From NCBI RefSeq assembly GCF_003991585.1, contig NZ_PQSP01000001.1:372001-436000 (forward strand): a stretch of DNA of 64,000 bases, in the 5' to 3' direction. Within the stretch, counting starts at the first letter, position 1; every line of letters begins with the position of its first letter. Source of the stretch: Saezia sanguinis (GTDB lineage: Bacteria; Pseudomonadota; Gammaproteobacteria; Burkholderiales; Burkholderiaceae_C). Of this stretch, positions 16,818 through 26,653 are shown in pieces. The notes under the pieces are model-generated. The model was not told where the DNA came from. It did no database searches and saw only the letters and a program-made list of their open reading frames with translations. Both the position numbers and the translations under genes were made by a program.

Positions 16818-16839
16818 CTGAAGTCGTTTTTAGAGCAGT

Positions 16840-18456
16840 TTATTCCCACTCAATTGTTGCCGGTGGTTTGCTGCTGACATCGTAAGTTACGCGGTTGATG
16901 CCGCTGACTTCATTGATGATGCGGCCTGAAACTTTTTTGAGTAAATCATAGGGCAGAGGGGCCCAGTCGGCGGTCATGAAGTCGCTGGTTTGTACGGCGC
17001 GCAGTGCCACCACGTATTCGTAGGTGCGGCCATCGCCCATCACACCCACGCTTTTGACCGGCAGGAATACGGTGAATGCCTGGCTGGTGAGGTCATACCA
17101 GTTTTTACCACTGGTCGGGTCTTTGAAGTTGCGCAGTTCTTCAATAAATATGGCATCAGCCTGGCGCAGCAGGTCGGCATATTCTTTTTTAACTTCGCCC
17201 AGAATACGCACGCCAAGCCCCGGGCCGGGGAAGGGGTGGCGGTAAACCATTTCAGGCGGCAGTCCGAGCGCAATGCCGAGTTCACGCACCTCATCTTTGA
17301 ACAGGTCTCTGAGCGGCTCCTGCAGTTTAAGCCCCAGTTGCTCGGGCAGGCCGCCCACATTGTGGTGGCTTTTGATGGTAACAGCTTTTTTGCTTTTGGC
17401 TCCGCCGGATTCGATCACATCCGGGTAAATGGTGCCTTGCGCCAGGAATGTAGCCCCTTTGCTGCCTGCATGTGCCTGCTTGAGTTTGCTGGCTTCTGCC
17501 TTGAATACTTCAACAAATTCGCGCCCGATGATTTTGCGTTTTTGTTCCGGGTCTGTGACACCTTTGAGGTGGCTTAGAAACTGTTCACTGGCATCCACAT
17601 GCACGACTTTGGCGTGCAGCTTGCCTTTGAACATGTCCATGACCATGGCACCTTCATTCAGGCGCAGCAGGCCATGGTCAACAAACACGCAGGTCAGTTG
17701 ATCACCAATGGCACGATGGATTAAAGCGGCCGCAACGGATGAGTCAACACCGCCGGAGAGGCCGAGAATGACTTCTTCATCGCCCACCTCTTCTTTGATT
17801 TTGGCAACGGCCTCGCTGATGTAGTCGCCCATCACCCAGTCGGGGCTGGCCTTGCAGATGTCCAGCGCAAAGCGTTCCAGAATGGCTTTGCCTTGTTTGG
17901 TGTGTGTTACTTCGGGGTGGAACTGTACACCGTAAAAATGGCGTGTATCGTCTGCTATGCCGGCAATCGGGCAGGTTGGGGTGCTGGCCATCAGTTTAAA
18001 ACCGGGGGGTAGGGTGACCACCTTGTCGCCGTGGCTCATCCACACGTCAAGCAGCCCGTGGCCTTGTTCGTTGGTGCTGTCTTGAATGCCTTCAAGCAAC
18101 TGTGTGTGACCATGTGCACGGATCTGTGCAAATCCGAATTCGCGCTTATGTCCGCCTTCAACCTGACCGCCGAGCTGATAAGCCATGGCTTGCATACCAT
18201 AGCAGATGCCCAGCACAGGGACGCCAAGCTCAAAAACACTTTGCGGTGCTTTGTCGGTGCTTTCTTCATATATGCTGGCATGGCTGCCGGAAAGGATAAT
18301 GCCTTTCAACTGCCCGTCGCTGGCGTATTGTTTGATCCATTCGTTACTGACATCGCAGGAATGTACTTCGCAATACACGTGGGCCTCACGGATGCGGCGT
18401 GCAATCAGTTGTGTGACCTGAGAACCAAAATCAAGGATGAGAATTTTCTGATGCAT
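16840..18456 (-). CDS. guaA: GMP synthase (glutamine-hydrolysing)
   Basis: 538 residues from the ATG at 18456; the frame is open further upstream, but [13 protein letters not shown] is the conserved beginning. The class I amidotransferase domain has Cys85 in GICYGMQ and FHPEVTH. The ATP-pyrophosphatase domain has the P-loop LSGGVDSS, and the C-terminal dimerisation domain ends in PPATIEWE. It converts XMP to GMP, the step after IMP dehydrogenase, whose gene lies 189 nt upstream on the same strand. Confidence 0.97.
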   Translation of the reverse strand: MHQKILILDFGSQVTQLIARRIREAHVYCEVHSCDVSNEWIKQYASDGQLKGIILSGSHASIYEESTDKAPQSVFELGVPVLGICYGMQAMAYQLGGQVEGGHKREFGFAQIRAHGHTQLLEGIQDSTNEQGHGLLDVWMSHGDKVVTLPPGFKLMASTPTCPIAGIADDTRHFYGVQFHPEVTHTKQGKAILERFALDICKASPDWVMGDYISEAVAKIKEEVGDEEVILGLSGGVDSSVAAALIHRAIGDQLTCVFVDHGLLRLNEGAMVMDMFKGKLHAKVVHVDASEQFLSHLKGVTDPEQKRKIIGREFVEVFKAEASKLKQAHAGSKGATFLAQGTIYPDVIESGGAKSKKAVTIKSHHNVGGLPEQLGLKLQEPLRDLFKDEVRELGIALGLPPEMVYRHPFPGPGLGVRILGEVKKEYADLLRQADAIFIEELRNFKDPTSGKNWYDLTSQAFTVFLPVKSVGVMGDGRTYEYVVALRAVQTSDFMTADWAPLPYDLLKKVSGRIINEVSGINRVTYDVSSKPPATIEWE

Positions 18457-18645
18457 GGAGAATAGTTTTTCAATGACGCAAAGGGTTTTGTAAAACAGGT
18501 TCGAAAAGTGAATGTCAAAGCAATATAAAAAACCACTGCCTGCAAAGCACAAACAGCGGCATTATACGGCTGTGCCGCAGATACGCTGTGATCAGACCAG
18601 CAACATCACCAAGCGTACATGGCAACACGGCGGCATTCAGTCAGC

Positions 18646-20238
<1,593 letters not shown>

Positions 20239-20314
20239 CTAAAACAAGACATAATGGTATATTCTCTCTAAAATGGCGTCATTGGTGAACAAGATAAAAC
20301 AGGGGGCTTTTGAT

Positions 20315-20821
20315 ATGTTCAGTAGCAGTAAATCACGCACAAACCACCGCGTATGGGCTTTGCTTATTGGTGCTGTGGCGCTGTCGTTCAGTGCTGCAAC
20401 ATTTGCGCAGTGGAAATGGATTGATTCCAACGGTGTCACACAATATACCGATGCGCCACCACCGGCGTCTACTCCGGCCCAGAATATCCTGACCAGGCCT
20501 TCCAATGCTCCGAGGCCTTTGCCTGCTGCAACCACGCCACAGCCTGCTCAACCGGAGGTGGATGATCAAACGCGCCGTTTGGAAGAGCGTTTGCAGGAGC
20601 AAGAGCGCCAGAACGCTGAGCGCCAGGCTCTCATTGACCAGGCCAATGCCGCAGAGAAAGCTCGTGCCTGTGCTGCTGCCCGCCAATCGCTTGATACATT
20701 GTCCACTGGCATGCGTATCCGCGAGACCAATGAAAAGGGCGAATATGTGTATCTGGATGAGGCTCAGATTGCCGCCAAGCGCCAGGATGCCCAGAACAGG
20801 GTCAATGAATACTGCAATTAA
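20315..20821 (+). CDS. DUF4124 domain protein, exported
   Basis: 168 residues from the ATG at 20315, which has AGGGGGC 7-8 nt upstream; a longer frame from 20273 has no ribosome site. A signal peptide ends near TFAQ. It is followed directly by the DUF4124 motif WKWIDSNGVTQYTDAPPP, a proline-rich linker, a charged coiled coil (about 95-130, many Glu/Gln/Arg) and a C-terminal part with two cysteines. Proteins like this are common in Betaproteobacteria beside guaB, but their function is not known. Divergent from guaB. Confidence 0.8.
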   Translation: MFSSSKSRTNHRVWALLIGAVALSFSAATFAQWKWIDSNGVTQYTDAPPPASTPAQNILTRPSNAPRPLPAATTPQPAQPEVDDQTRRLEERLQEQERQNAERQALIDQANAAEKARACAAARQSLDTLSTGMRIRETNEKGEYVYLDEAQIAAKRQDAQNRVNEYCN

Positions 20822-20877
20822 GGGCATTACATTCATTGCATAATTAAATTCCTCTTGGAAACTGCAAAGGACTGCTC

Positions 20878-21504
20878 ATGATAGATGTATACACCTGGCC
20901 TACGCCAAATGGACACAAAATTCATATCATGTTGGAAGAGTGTGGGTTGCCCTACAAGGTGCTCCCGGTAGATATCCGTAAAGATGAGCAGTTCAAGCCG
21001 GATTTTTTGGCGATCAGCCCCAACAATAAAATTCCGGCCATTGTGGATCAGGATGGCCCGGATGGAAAGCCTATATCGGTATTTGAATCGGGTGCCATTC
21101 TGATTTATCTGGCAGAAAAAACCGGCAAGTTCCTGCCGAAAGATGTTCGCGGACGCACTTCCGTGCTGGAATGGCTGATGTTTCAGATGGCCAGCGTCGG
21201 CCCGATGCTTGGGCAGGCGCACCATTTTCGGGTTTTTGCGCCGGAAAAAGTACCTTATGCTATCGAACGCTACACCCAGGAGGCCAAGCGGCTTTATCGT
21301 GTCATGGATAAACGCCTGATGACATGCGCTTATATGGCCGGGGCGCAATATTCCATTGCCGATATTGCCATCTTTCCTTGGCTGCGCTCATGGGAAAAGC
21401 AGGGTGTTGACTGGAGCAAGTATCCGTATGTGAAAAACTGGTACGACACGATTGGCGCCCGCCCGGCAGTACAACGCGGTGTTCAGGTGCTTGCCAATTT
21501 GTAA
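20878..21504 (+). CDS. Glutathione S-transferase family protein (YfcG/YghU-like)
   Basis: 208 residues: thioredoxin-like N-terminal domain with YTWPTPNGHKI and SPNNKIPAI (cis-Pro), FESGAILIYLA as the glutathione gamma-Glu site, then the helical domain with YSIADIAIFPW. The TPNG loop and overall match fit the nu-class YfcG group, which act as glutathione-dependent disulfide reductases. AAAGGA lies before the ATG. Single gene. Confidence 0.88.
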   Translation: MIDVYTWPTPNGHKIHIMLEECGLPYKVLPVDIRKDEQFKPDFLAISPNNKIPAIVDQDGPDGKPISVFESGAILIYLAEKTGKFLPKDVRGRTSVLEWLMFQMASVGPMLGQAHHFRVFAPEKVPYAIERYTQEAKRLYRVMDKRLMTCAYMAGAQYSIADIAIFPWLRSWEKQGVDWSKYPYVKNWYDTIGARPAVQRGVQVLANL

Positions 21505-21594
21505 TTTTTGTTGCAGATGCCTCTGATTTTTGGCTGAATACGGGTTTGATGCGTTTGTGAAAGCCCATGGATTTTCATATGAAATGACAACATC

Positions 21595-22365
21595 ATGGCT
21601 GGCTCCGCTGTAATACCACCTTTGTATGCAGTCAGCAGCGGACTGCGGCCAATGACGTTTCCGCCTGTCGAACGTGCCTGGCCTCATGATTCTCCGGCCC
21701 CAGGGTTATTGGCCTGGGGTGGGGACTTAAGCCTGGAGCGCCTGAAGCTGGCATATGCGGAAGGCATTTTCCCCTGGTTTTCTGTTGAGGATCCGATTCT
21801 CTGGTGGTCTCCTGATCCGCGCATGGTGCTCTATCCAGGGCAATTCAAGCTTTCCCGCTCGCTGCGCAAAACATTGAGACGATTTTTGCATACAGCGGGA
21901 TGTGAAATCCGCATGAACACTGCATTTCGCAAAGTGATGACGGCATGTGCAAGCGTTGAACGTCCGGGGCAGGATGGTACCTGGATTGTGCCCGATATCA
22001 TTGATGCTTATACCCGTTTTCATGAGCATGGATATGCGCACAGTTTTGAAACCTGGATAAACGGCACATTGGCTGGCGGGCTCTATGGCGTGGCGCTGGG
22101 GGGGATGTTTTATGGAGAGTCGATGTTTGCGTACCAGACCGACGCTTCCAAACTGGCGTTATGCGGCTTGATTGCTTACGCCCGCTTCCATGGAATCAAA
22201 TTGATTGACTGCCAGCAAAAAACGGCGCATTTGGCCTCTTTGGGGGGCGGGAGTATACCCAGGGCACAGTTTGTACAGGAGATGAAACAGGCACAGCAGC
22301 AACCCTGTGCGCCATGGGGTTCTGGTGTGTGCGATGGCGCAATCTGGCATACACTGTTGCCATGA
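21595..22365 (+). CDS. aat: Leucyl/phenylalanyl-tRNA-protein transferase
   Basis: 256 residues. It attaches Leu or Phe to proteins with N-terminal Arg or Lys, marking them for ClpS/ClpAP. Motifs: GLLAWGGDLS, GIFPWFS, ILWWSPDPRMVL, GGLYGVALGGMFYGESMF, and KLIDCQ...HLASLGG. An internal ATG at 21652 would remove 19 residues; the long form fits the family N terminus. Its stop overlaps the next start as ATGA, coupling the two N-degron transferases. Confidence 0.95.
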   Translation: MAGSAVIPPLYAVSSGLRPMTFPPVERAWPHDSPAPGLLAWGGDLSLERLKLAYAEGIFPWFSVEDPILWWSPDPRMVLYPGQFKLSRSLRKTLRRFLHTAGCEIRMNTAFRKVMTACASVERPGQDGTWIVPDIIDAYTRFHEHGYAHSFETWINGTLAGGLYGVALGGMFYGESMFAYQTDASKLALCGLIAYARFHGIKLIDCQQKTAHLASLGGGSIPRAQFVQEMKQAQQQPCAPWGSGVCDGAIWHTLLP

Positions 22366-23147
22366 GTTTTGCGCAAGAGCCACACCTGTTTCGGTTGCAG
22401 TTTTATACAACGGCGCCTTATCCGTGCAGTTATCTGGACAAGCAGATCGCCTGTTCCCAGGTGGCGGTTCCGGCACACCTGGTCAATACACCGGTCTATT
22501 CCCGGCTGATCCGGCAGGGGTTCAGACGCAGCGGTATGTTTGTTTACCGCCCACATTGCGAAAACTGTCAGGCATGTGTGTCATTGCGTGTCCCTGTCAC
22601 GCATTTTTGTCCCAGCCGCAGCCAGAGACGTACAATGCAAAAGCTCAAGCACCTGCAGGTCCGGACGCTGAATCTGCATTATTCCGAGGAACATTACAAC
22701 CTGTACCAGCGTTACCAGCAAAAACGCCATCCCGGTGGCGGGATGGATGAGGACAGTTGCGAGCAGTATCAGCAGTTTTTGTTGCGCAGCCCTGTATCCA
22801 GCTACCTGATTGAATACAGGGAACCTGCTGGGGATTCTGCACAGTCTGGCATATTACGCATGGTGTCGATCATTGATGTGCTGGACGACGGATTGTCTGC
22901 GGTATACACGTTTTATGATCCTGATCAGCCGCAGGCGGGTTACGGCACTTATGGGGTTTTGTGGCAGATAGAGTATGCTAAGCGGTTGTCGCTCTCGCAT
23001 GTGTATCTTGGGTATTGGATTCACGGCAGCCCCAAAATGACATATAAAGTGAATTTTGAACCGTTTGAAGCCCTGAGTCTGCAGGGCTGGCAGCGTTTTT
23101 GCCGTGAAACGCCCGGTAACAGTCAGGCAGAAGGTGTACATCGGTAG
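22362..23147 (+). CDS. bpt: Aspartate/glutamate leucyl-transferase (Bpt)
   Basis: 261 residues. The ATG at 22362 overlaps the aat stop by four bases (ATGA). This is the ATE1-fold family: N-terminal YTTAPYPCSYL, the cysteine pair HCENCQACV, and the C-terminal LGYWIHGSPKMTYK. Bpt adds Leu to N-terminal Asp or Glu, complementing Aat, so the two genes together extend the Leu/N-degron pathway. Confidence 0.93.
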   Translation: MSFAQEPHLFRLQFYTTAPYPCSYLDKQIACSQVAVPAHLVNTPVYSRLIRQGFRRSGMFVYRPHCENCQACVSLRVPVTHFCPSRSQRRTMQKLKHLQVRTLNLHYSEEHYNLYQRYQQKRHPGGGMDEDSCEQYQQFLLRSPVSSYLIEYREPAGDSAQSGILRMVSIIDVLDDGLSAVYTFYDPDQPQAGYGTYGVLWQIEYAKRLSLSHVYLGYWIHGSPKMTYKVNFEPFEALSLQGWQRFCRETPGNSQAEGVHR

Positions 23148-23171
23148 GTCACGGTACAATGCATACTGTCT

Positions 23172-24284
23172 GTGTTTGAAGTTCAAATTGTGACGGCTGA
23201 TTTTTCCACTGCTCCTTCCAAGATTCTGGTTATCCGCTCATCAGCCATTGGTGATATCGTATTCGCCTCGCCATTTGCTGCTGCGTTGCGGCGTACCTAT
23301 CCGCAAGCGCGCATTGCCTGGCTGGTGGAGCCGGGGATTGATGAACTGCTGCGGGCCAATCCCCATATTGATGAATTGATTCTGTGGCCTAAAAAGGAAT
23401 GGCAGTCCTTATGGAAGCAACGTCGCTACGGTACATTGTTTAAAACAGTCCGCGCATTTGGCAAAATGCTGAAATCACACCGGTTTAACTGGGTGATTGA
23501 TTTGCAGAGCCTGCTCAAAAGCGGTGTGCTGGCGTGGATGACCAGAGCACCGCGCCGCATTGGCCTGGGTTCCATTGAGGGCAGCCAGTACCTGATGACG
23601 GAAGTGATTCCTAAAGGCGGGGATATTGAGCGCATCAGCTCTGAGTATCTGTATGCTGCCCAGCAGCTGGGGCTGGATACAAAAGACTTTATTCCTGAAC
23701 TTTATTTACCGCAGGCGGCGCAACAGCGTGCGCAGGAGCTGTTACATGCATATGGGCTGGAACCAGGTAAATATGCGGTCATGGCACCTTTCACGACGCG
23801 TCCTCAAAAACATTGGTTTGAAGATGCCTGGCAGGAGCTGATCATGCTGTTGAAACAGCAGCATGGTATTACATCCGTGATATTAGGCGGCCCGGATAAC
23901 CAGGAGGCTGCGGAGCGCCTGATCAGTCAGACACCTGGCACCATCAGCCTGGCTGGAAAAACCAGCATCACGGAAACCGCCGCGCTGGTACAGTCAGCAG
24001 GCCTGCTGGTGGGGGTGGATACCGGTGTAACGCATATGGCCATTGCTTTTAATACACCGGCAGTGATTCTGTTTGGTTCAACACGCCCTTACCGCAACAC
24101 CTGCCGCGACAATGCGCACGTCATCTGGCTGGGGCTGTCATGCTCGCCCTGTAAACGCAGGCCTACATGCAATGGCGCCTACACCTGCATGCGGGATATT
24201 TCTGCTGAAATGGTGCTGTGGGAAGTTGAACAGGTTATCCGTCATACACCGTTATGGAATGAACATGAAAATTCTCCACGTTGA
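23172..24284 (+). CDS. waaC: Lipopolysaccharide heptosyltransferase I
   Basis: 370 residues, glycosyltransferase family 9 (GT-B fold). It adds the first heptose to Kdo2-lipid A on the inner face of the inner membrane. Motifs: IRSSAIGDIVFASP at the N terminus, WVIDLQSLLKSG, then GGPDNQE and VGVDTGVTHMAIA in the nucleotide-sugar domain, and a cysteine cluster CSPCKRRPTC near the end. The start is a GTG at 23172; a GTG at 23190 is an alternative. It overlaps the next glycosyltransferase gene. Confidence 0.9.
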   Translation: MFEVQIVTADFSTAPSKILVIRSSAIGDIVFASPFAAALRRTYPQARIAWLVEPGIDELLRANPHIDELILWPKKEWQSLWKQRRYGTLFKTVRAFGKMLKSHRFNWVIDLQSLLKSGVLAWMTRAPRRIGLGSIEGSQYLMTEVIPKGGDIERISSEYLYAAQQLGLDTKDFIPELYLPQAAQQRAQELLHAYGLEPGKYAVMAPFTTRPQKHWFEDAWQELIMLLKQQHGITSVILGGPDNQEAAERLISQTPGTISLAGKTSITETAALVQSAGLLVGVDTGVTHMAIAFNTPAVILFGSTRPYRNTCRDNAHVIWLGLSCSPCKRRPTCNGAYTCMRDISAEMVLWEVEQVIRHTPLWNEHENSPR

Positions 24285-25350
24285 AGCAGGGCGTTTTTTA
24301 TACGGCGGCGCTAGGCAGGTGCTCTACATCATGGAAGGGCTGCAGCAGTTGGGGATCAGCAATGTACTGGCATGTCCGCCAGGCTCTGACATTGCGCAGG
24401 CGGCACGGCATGTGGCGCAGGTGCATGAGATTCCGATGAAGGGTGATGTGGATATCGGTTTGGTTCGGCGCTTAAAAAATGTGATCAGGCAAACGCATCC
24501 GGATTTAGTGCATTTGCACAGCCGCCGTGGTGCTGATGTGTGGGGGGGCGTTGCGGCACTTAAAATGCAGGTGCCCAGTGTGTTATCCCGCCGGGTGGAT
24601 AACCCTGAAAATGCGTGGTGGGCGCAGTGTAAATACCGGCTTTATGACCATGTGATTGCTATTTCGGAAGGCATACGGCAGGTGCTGCTTTCTGAGGGTA
24701 TAGAGGCTGAGCATGTCACCTGCGTACGTAGCGCAGTTGATGCTGCACCTTACCTGCATGCAGTGGAGCGGGATGCTTTTGCCAAAGAGTTCGGCATTCC
24801 ACAGGATTCATTGGTGATTGGCGTGGTAGCGCAGTTGATTGAACGCAAGGGACACCGCTATCTGCTTGAAGCCATGCCTGCCATTTTGGCGCGTTTTCCA
24901 AATGTTCAGGTGCTGTTTTTTGGCAAAGGGCCGCTTCATGATGAGTTGTTGCAGTTAATTGAGCAGCAGGGGTTGACTGCACAGGTGCACCTGGCGGGTT
25001 TCAGAACCGATTTGCCGCAGTGGCTGGGAGGGCTGGACTTGCTGGTGCATCCGGCAGATATGGAAGGCCTGGGTGTTTCCCTGTTGCAGGCCGCCGCCGC
25101 CGCGGTACCGGTGATTGCCAGCGCAGCAGGAGGGTTGCCGGAAGCCGTCGCCGACAAAAAAACCGGCATTTTAATACCTCCGGGAGATATTCCTGCATTG
25201 ACTGCGGCGATTATTGAATTGCTTGCCAACCCGGCGCTCAGGCATCAATACGGACAAGCCGGCCGGGCCAGGGTATTGGCCGAGTTTTCAGTCAATGCCA
25301 TGGTTCAGGGAAATTTGAATGTTTACCGAAAGATCCTGAACCGTGGCTGA
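24265..25350 (+). CDS. Family 4 glycosyltransferase, probably LPS core
   Basis: 361 residues from the ATG at 24265 (GGA 6 nt before); the ATG at 24259 would add two residues. The longer open frame upstream is waaC sequence read out of frame. GT-B fold: N-terminal GRFLYGGARQVLY, middle VAQLIERKGHRYLLEA, and EGLGVSLLQAAAAAVPVIAS with the sugar-nucleotide Glu. The start lies inside the waaC 3' end (20-nt overlap), so it belongs to the LPS core operon. The sugar donor cannot be told. Confidence 0.88.
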   Translation: MKILHVEAGRFLYGGARQVLYIMEGLQQLGISNVLACPPGSDIAQAARHVAQVHEIPMKGDVDIGLVRRLKNVIRQTHPDLVHLHSRRGADVWGGVAALKMQVPSVLSRRVDNPENAWWAQCKYRLYDHVIAISEGIRQVLLSEGIEAEHVTCVRSAVDAAPYLHAVERDAFAKEFGIPQDSLVIGVVAQLIERKGHRYLLEAMPAILARFPNVQVLFFGKGPLHDELLQLIEQQGLTAQVHLAGFRTDLPQWLGGLDLLVHPADMEGLGVSLLQAAAAAVPVIASAAGGLPEAVADKKTGILIPPGDIPALTAAIIELLANPALRHQYGQAGRARVLAEFSVNAMVQGNLNVYRKILNRG

Positions 25351-25390
25351 GTCGTCATGGCGTGGAAAGTGAAAGTACGCCCAAAATTGT

Positions 25391-25942
25391 TTAATCGGCG
25401 GTATTTTCCTGCGGCTCGTCTTCTGCTTGCTGTGGCGCAGGGGCCGTACGTTCGTATATAACGAAACGGTATTTCAGCCCGTTGGCTGATTTGAGTTCGT
25501 CAGAAGAAGAGGTCTCCTGCCATTGATCAGGCGCGAGTTCAGGTGCATAGGCGTCACCTTCGTACGTTTCGTCAATTTCTGTTACAAATACGCGGCTTGC
25601 CAAGGGTAGCGACAGTTCATAAATCTGTGCGCCCCCTATGATCCAGACGTCATGCGCTTCGGGCACCAGTGTCAGCGCATCTTCAATGCTGGCAGCGCGC
25701 AATGCGCCCTCAGCTTCCCATTGTTCATAACGTGTCACGATGATATTGGTGCGGCCAGGTAAAGGACGGAATTTTGCCGGCAGAGATTCCCAGGTTTTGC
25801 GCCCCATGATGACAGGCGCCCCTGTAGTGCATTCTCTGAAATGAGCCATATCCTCCGGGAGGTGCCAGGGCAGGGCGTTGTCACGTCCGATGACGCCATT
25901 GCGTGAACAGGCATAAATGAGGTTGATGCGTGGTTCAGACAT
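25391..25942 (-). CDS. folA: Dihydrofolate reductase
   Basis: 183 residues from the ATG at 25942, with AAAGGA 9 nt upstream. It reduces dihydrofolate with NADPH and so serves thyA at 34-35 kb. Motifs: NGVIGRDNALPWHLPEDM with the active-site acidic residue, MGRKTWESL, GRTNIIVTR and IIGGAQIYE. The C terminus has an extra acidic, Gln-rich tail of about 15 residues beyond the family core. Confidence 0.95.
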   Translation of the reverse strand: MSEPRINLIYACSRNGVIGRDNALPWHLPEDMAHFRECTTGAPVIMGRKTWESLPAKFRPLPGRTNIIVTRYEQWEAEGALRAASIEDALTLVPEAHDVWIIGGAQIYELSLPLASRVFVTEIDETYEGDAYAPELAPDQWQETSSSDELKSANGLKYRFVIYERTAPAPQQAEDEPQENTAD

Positions 25943-25969
25943 GGAGGTATTCCTTTCAATGGGCAACAC

Positions 25970-26448
25970 AGTGTATTTTCAAGGGATTATCTGTGTTGCA
26001 TATCAGGCGATGCTATTGTGCGAATCAATCGTTGAGGGAGTTATGTACATAGCCAGTCCCTTTTGCAAATTTTCACATACATACACATAGCCCGAAGCGC
26101 CAATGCCAATTCAGTGTACAAAAAAATGACAGGTCAGAATTGCTGACAGCGGATGTTCATTCTATCTGATTCAATGGGCTTCTTCTTGTCTTGGAACGGT
26201 TTGCGTGTCCGGTCAGAGATAAAAAGTTAAACTTTATTTGAATTCAATAACTTAAAGCCTGAAATCATTGCTGCACTGTCCATACTTTTCTGCGCTGCTT
26301 ACCGTAGCAAAATGAAGGTTATTGACCGATGGCACATGCCCGCAGGTTTGAAAACTGCGACAGAAAGTTGATTTGACGGCGGGCAAACAAAAAGCCTGCG
26401 AATGCAGGCTTCAAGTGAAACGAAAAACCAGCTCCTGTGTTTGGAAGC
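25970..26448. other. About 480 bp without a protein gene, between folA and tRNA-Val
   Basis: AT-rich, with no supported reading frame. It holds the tRNA terminator near 26388-26411 and a small dyad (AGGGA...TCCCT around TATGTACATA, 26035-26072). Nothing else was recognised. Confidence 0.5.
26388..26411 (-). terminator. Terminator after tRNA-Val
   Basis: On the minus strand AAGCCTGC-ATTC-GCAGGCTT forms an 8-bp stem with a tetraloop followed by TTTGTTT, about 38 nt past the tRNA 3' end. Confidence 0.75.
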
Positions 26449-26525
26449 TGGTAGGCGCGATTGGATTCGAACCAACGACCCCCACCATGTCAAGGTGATG
26501 CTCTAACCAACTGAGCTACGCGCCT
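26449..26525 (-). tRNA. valT: tRNA-Val(GAC)
   Basis: 77 nt with a full cloverleaf on the minus strand. Acceptor AGGCGCG/CGCGCCT, D stem GCTC/GAGC, anticodon loop TTGACAT giving anticodon GAC, T arm GTTGG-TTCGAAT-CCAAT, discriminator A and an encoded CCA. The CCA-side sequence can also pair with a downstream ACCAGCT. The gene symbol is by function only. Confidence 0.95.
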
Positions 26526-26653
26526 ATATTTCCGTAAAGAGAAGCATTATATGCGATATTTTTTCTTTCGTGCAAGTGCCTTTCACAATGCGGCGGGTAA
26601 ATTCTTTTTTAATGCGAAAAAGTTCTTGGTGCCGGTGCAGATGCGGTCAAAGC

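Noticed and set aside
26427-26453. ACCAGCT...AGCTGGT pairing at the tRNA-Val 3' end as an attachment site
   Set aside because: It is a short inverted repeat next to the CCA end; no integrase, direct repeat or foreign DNA accompanies it.
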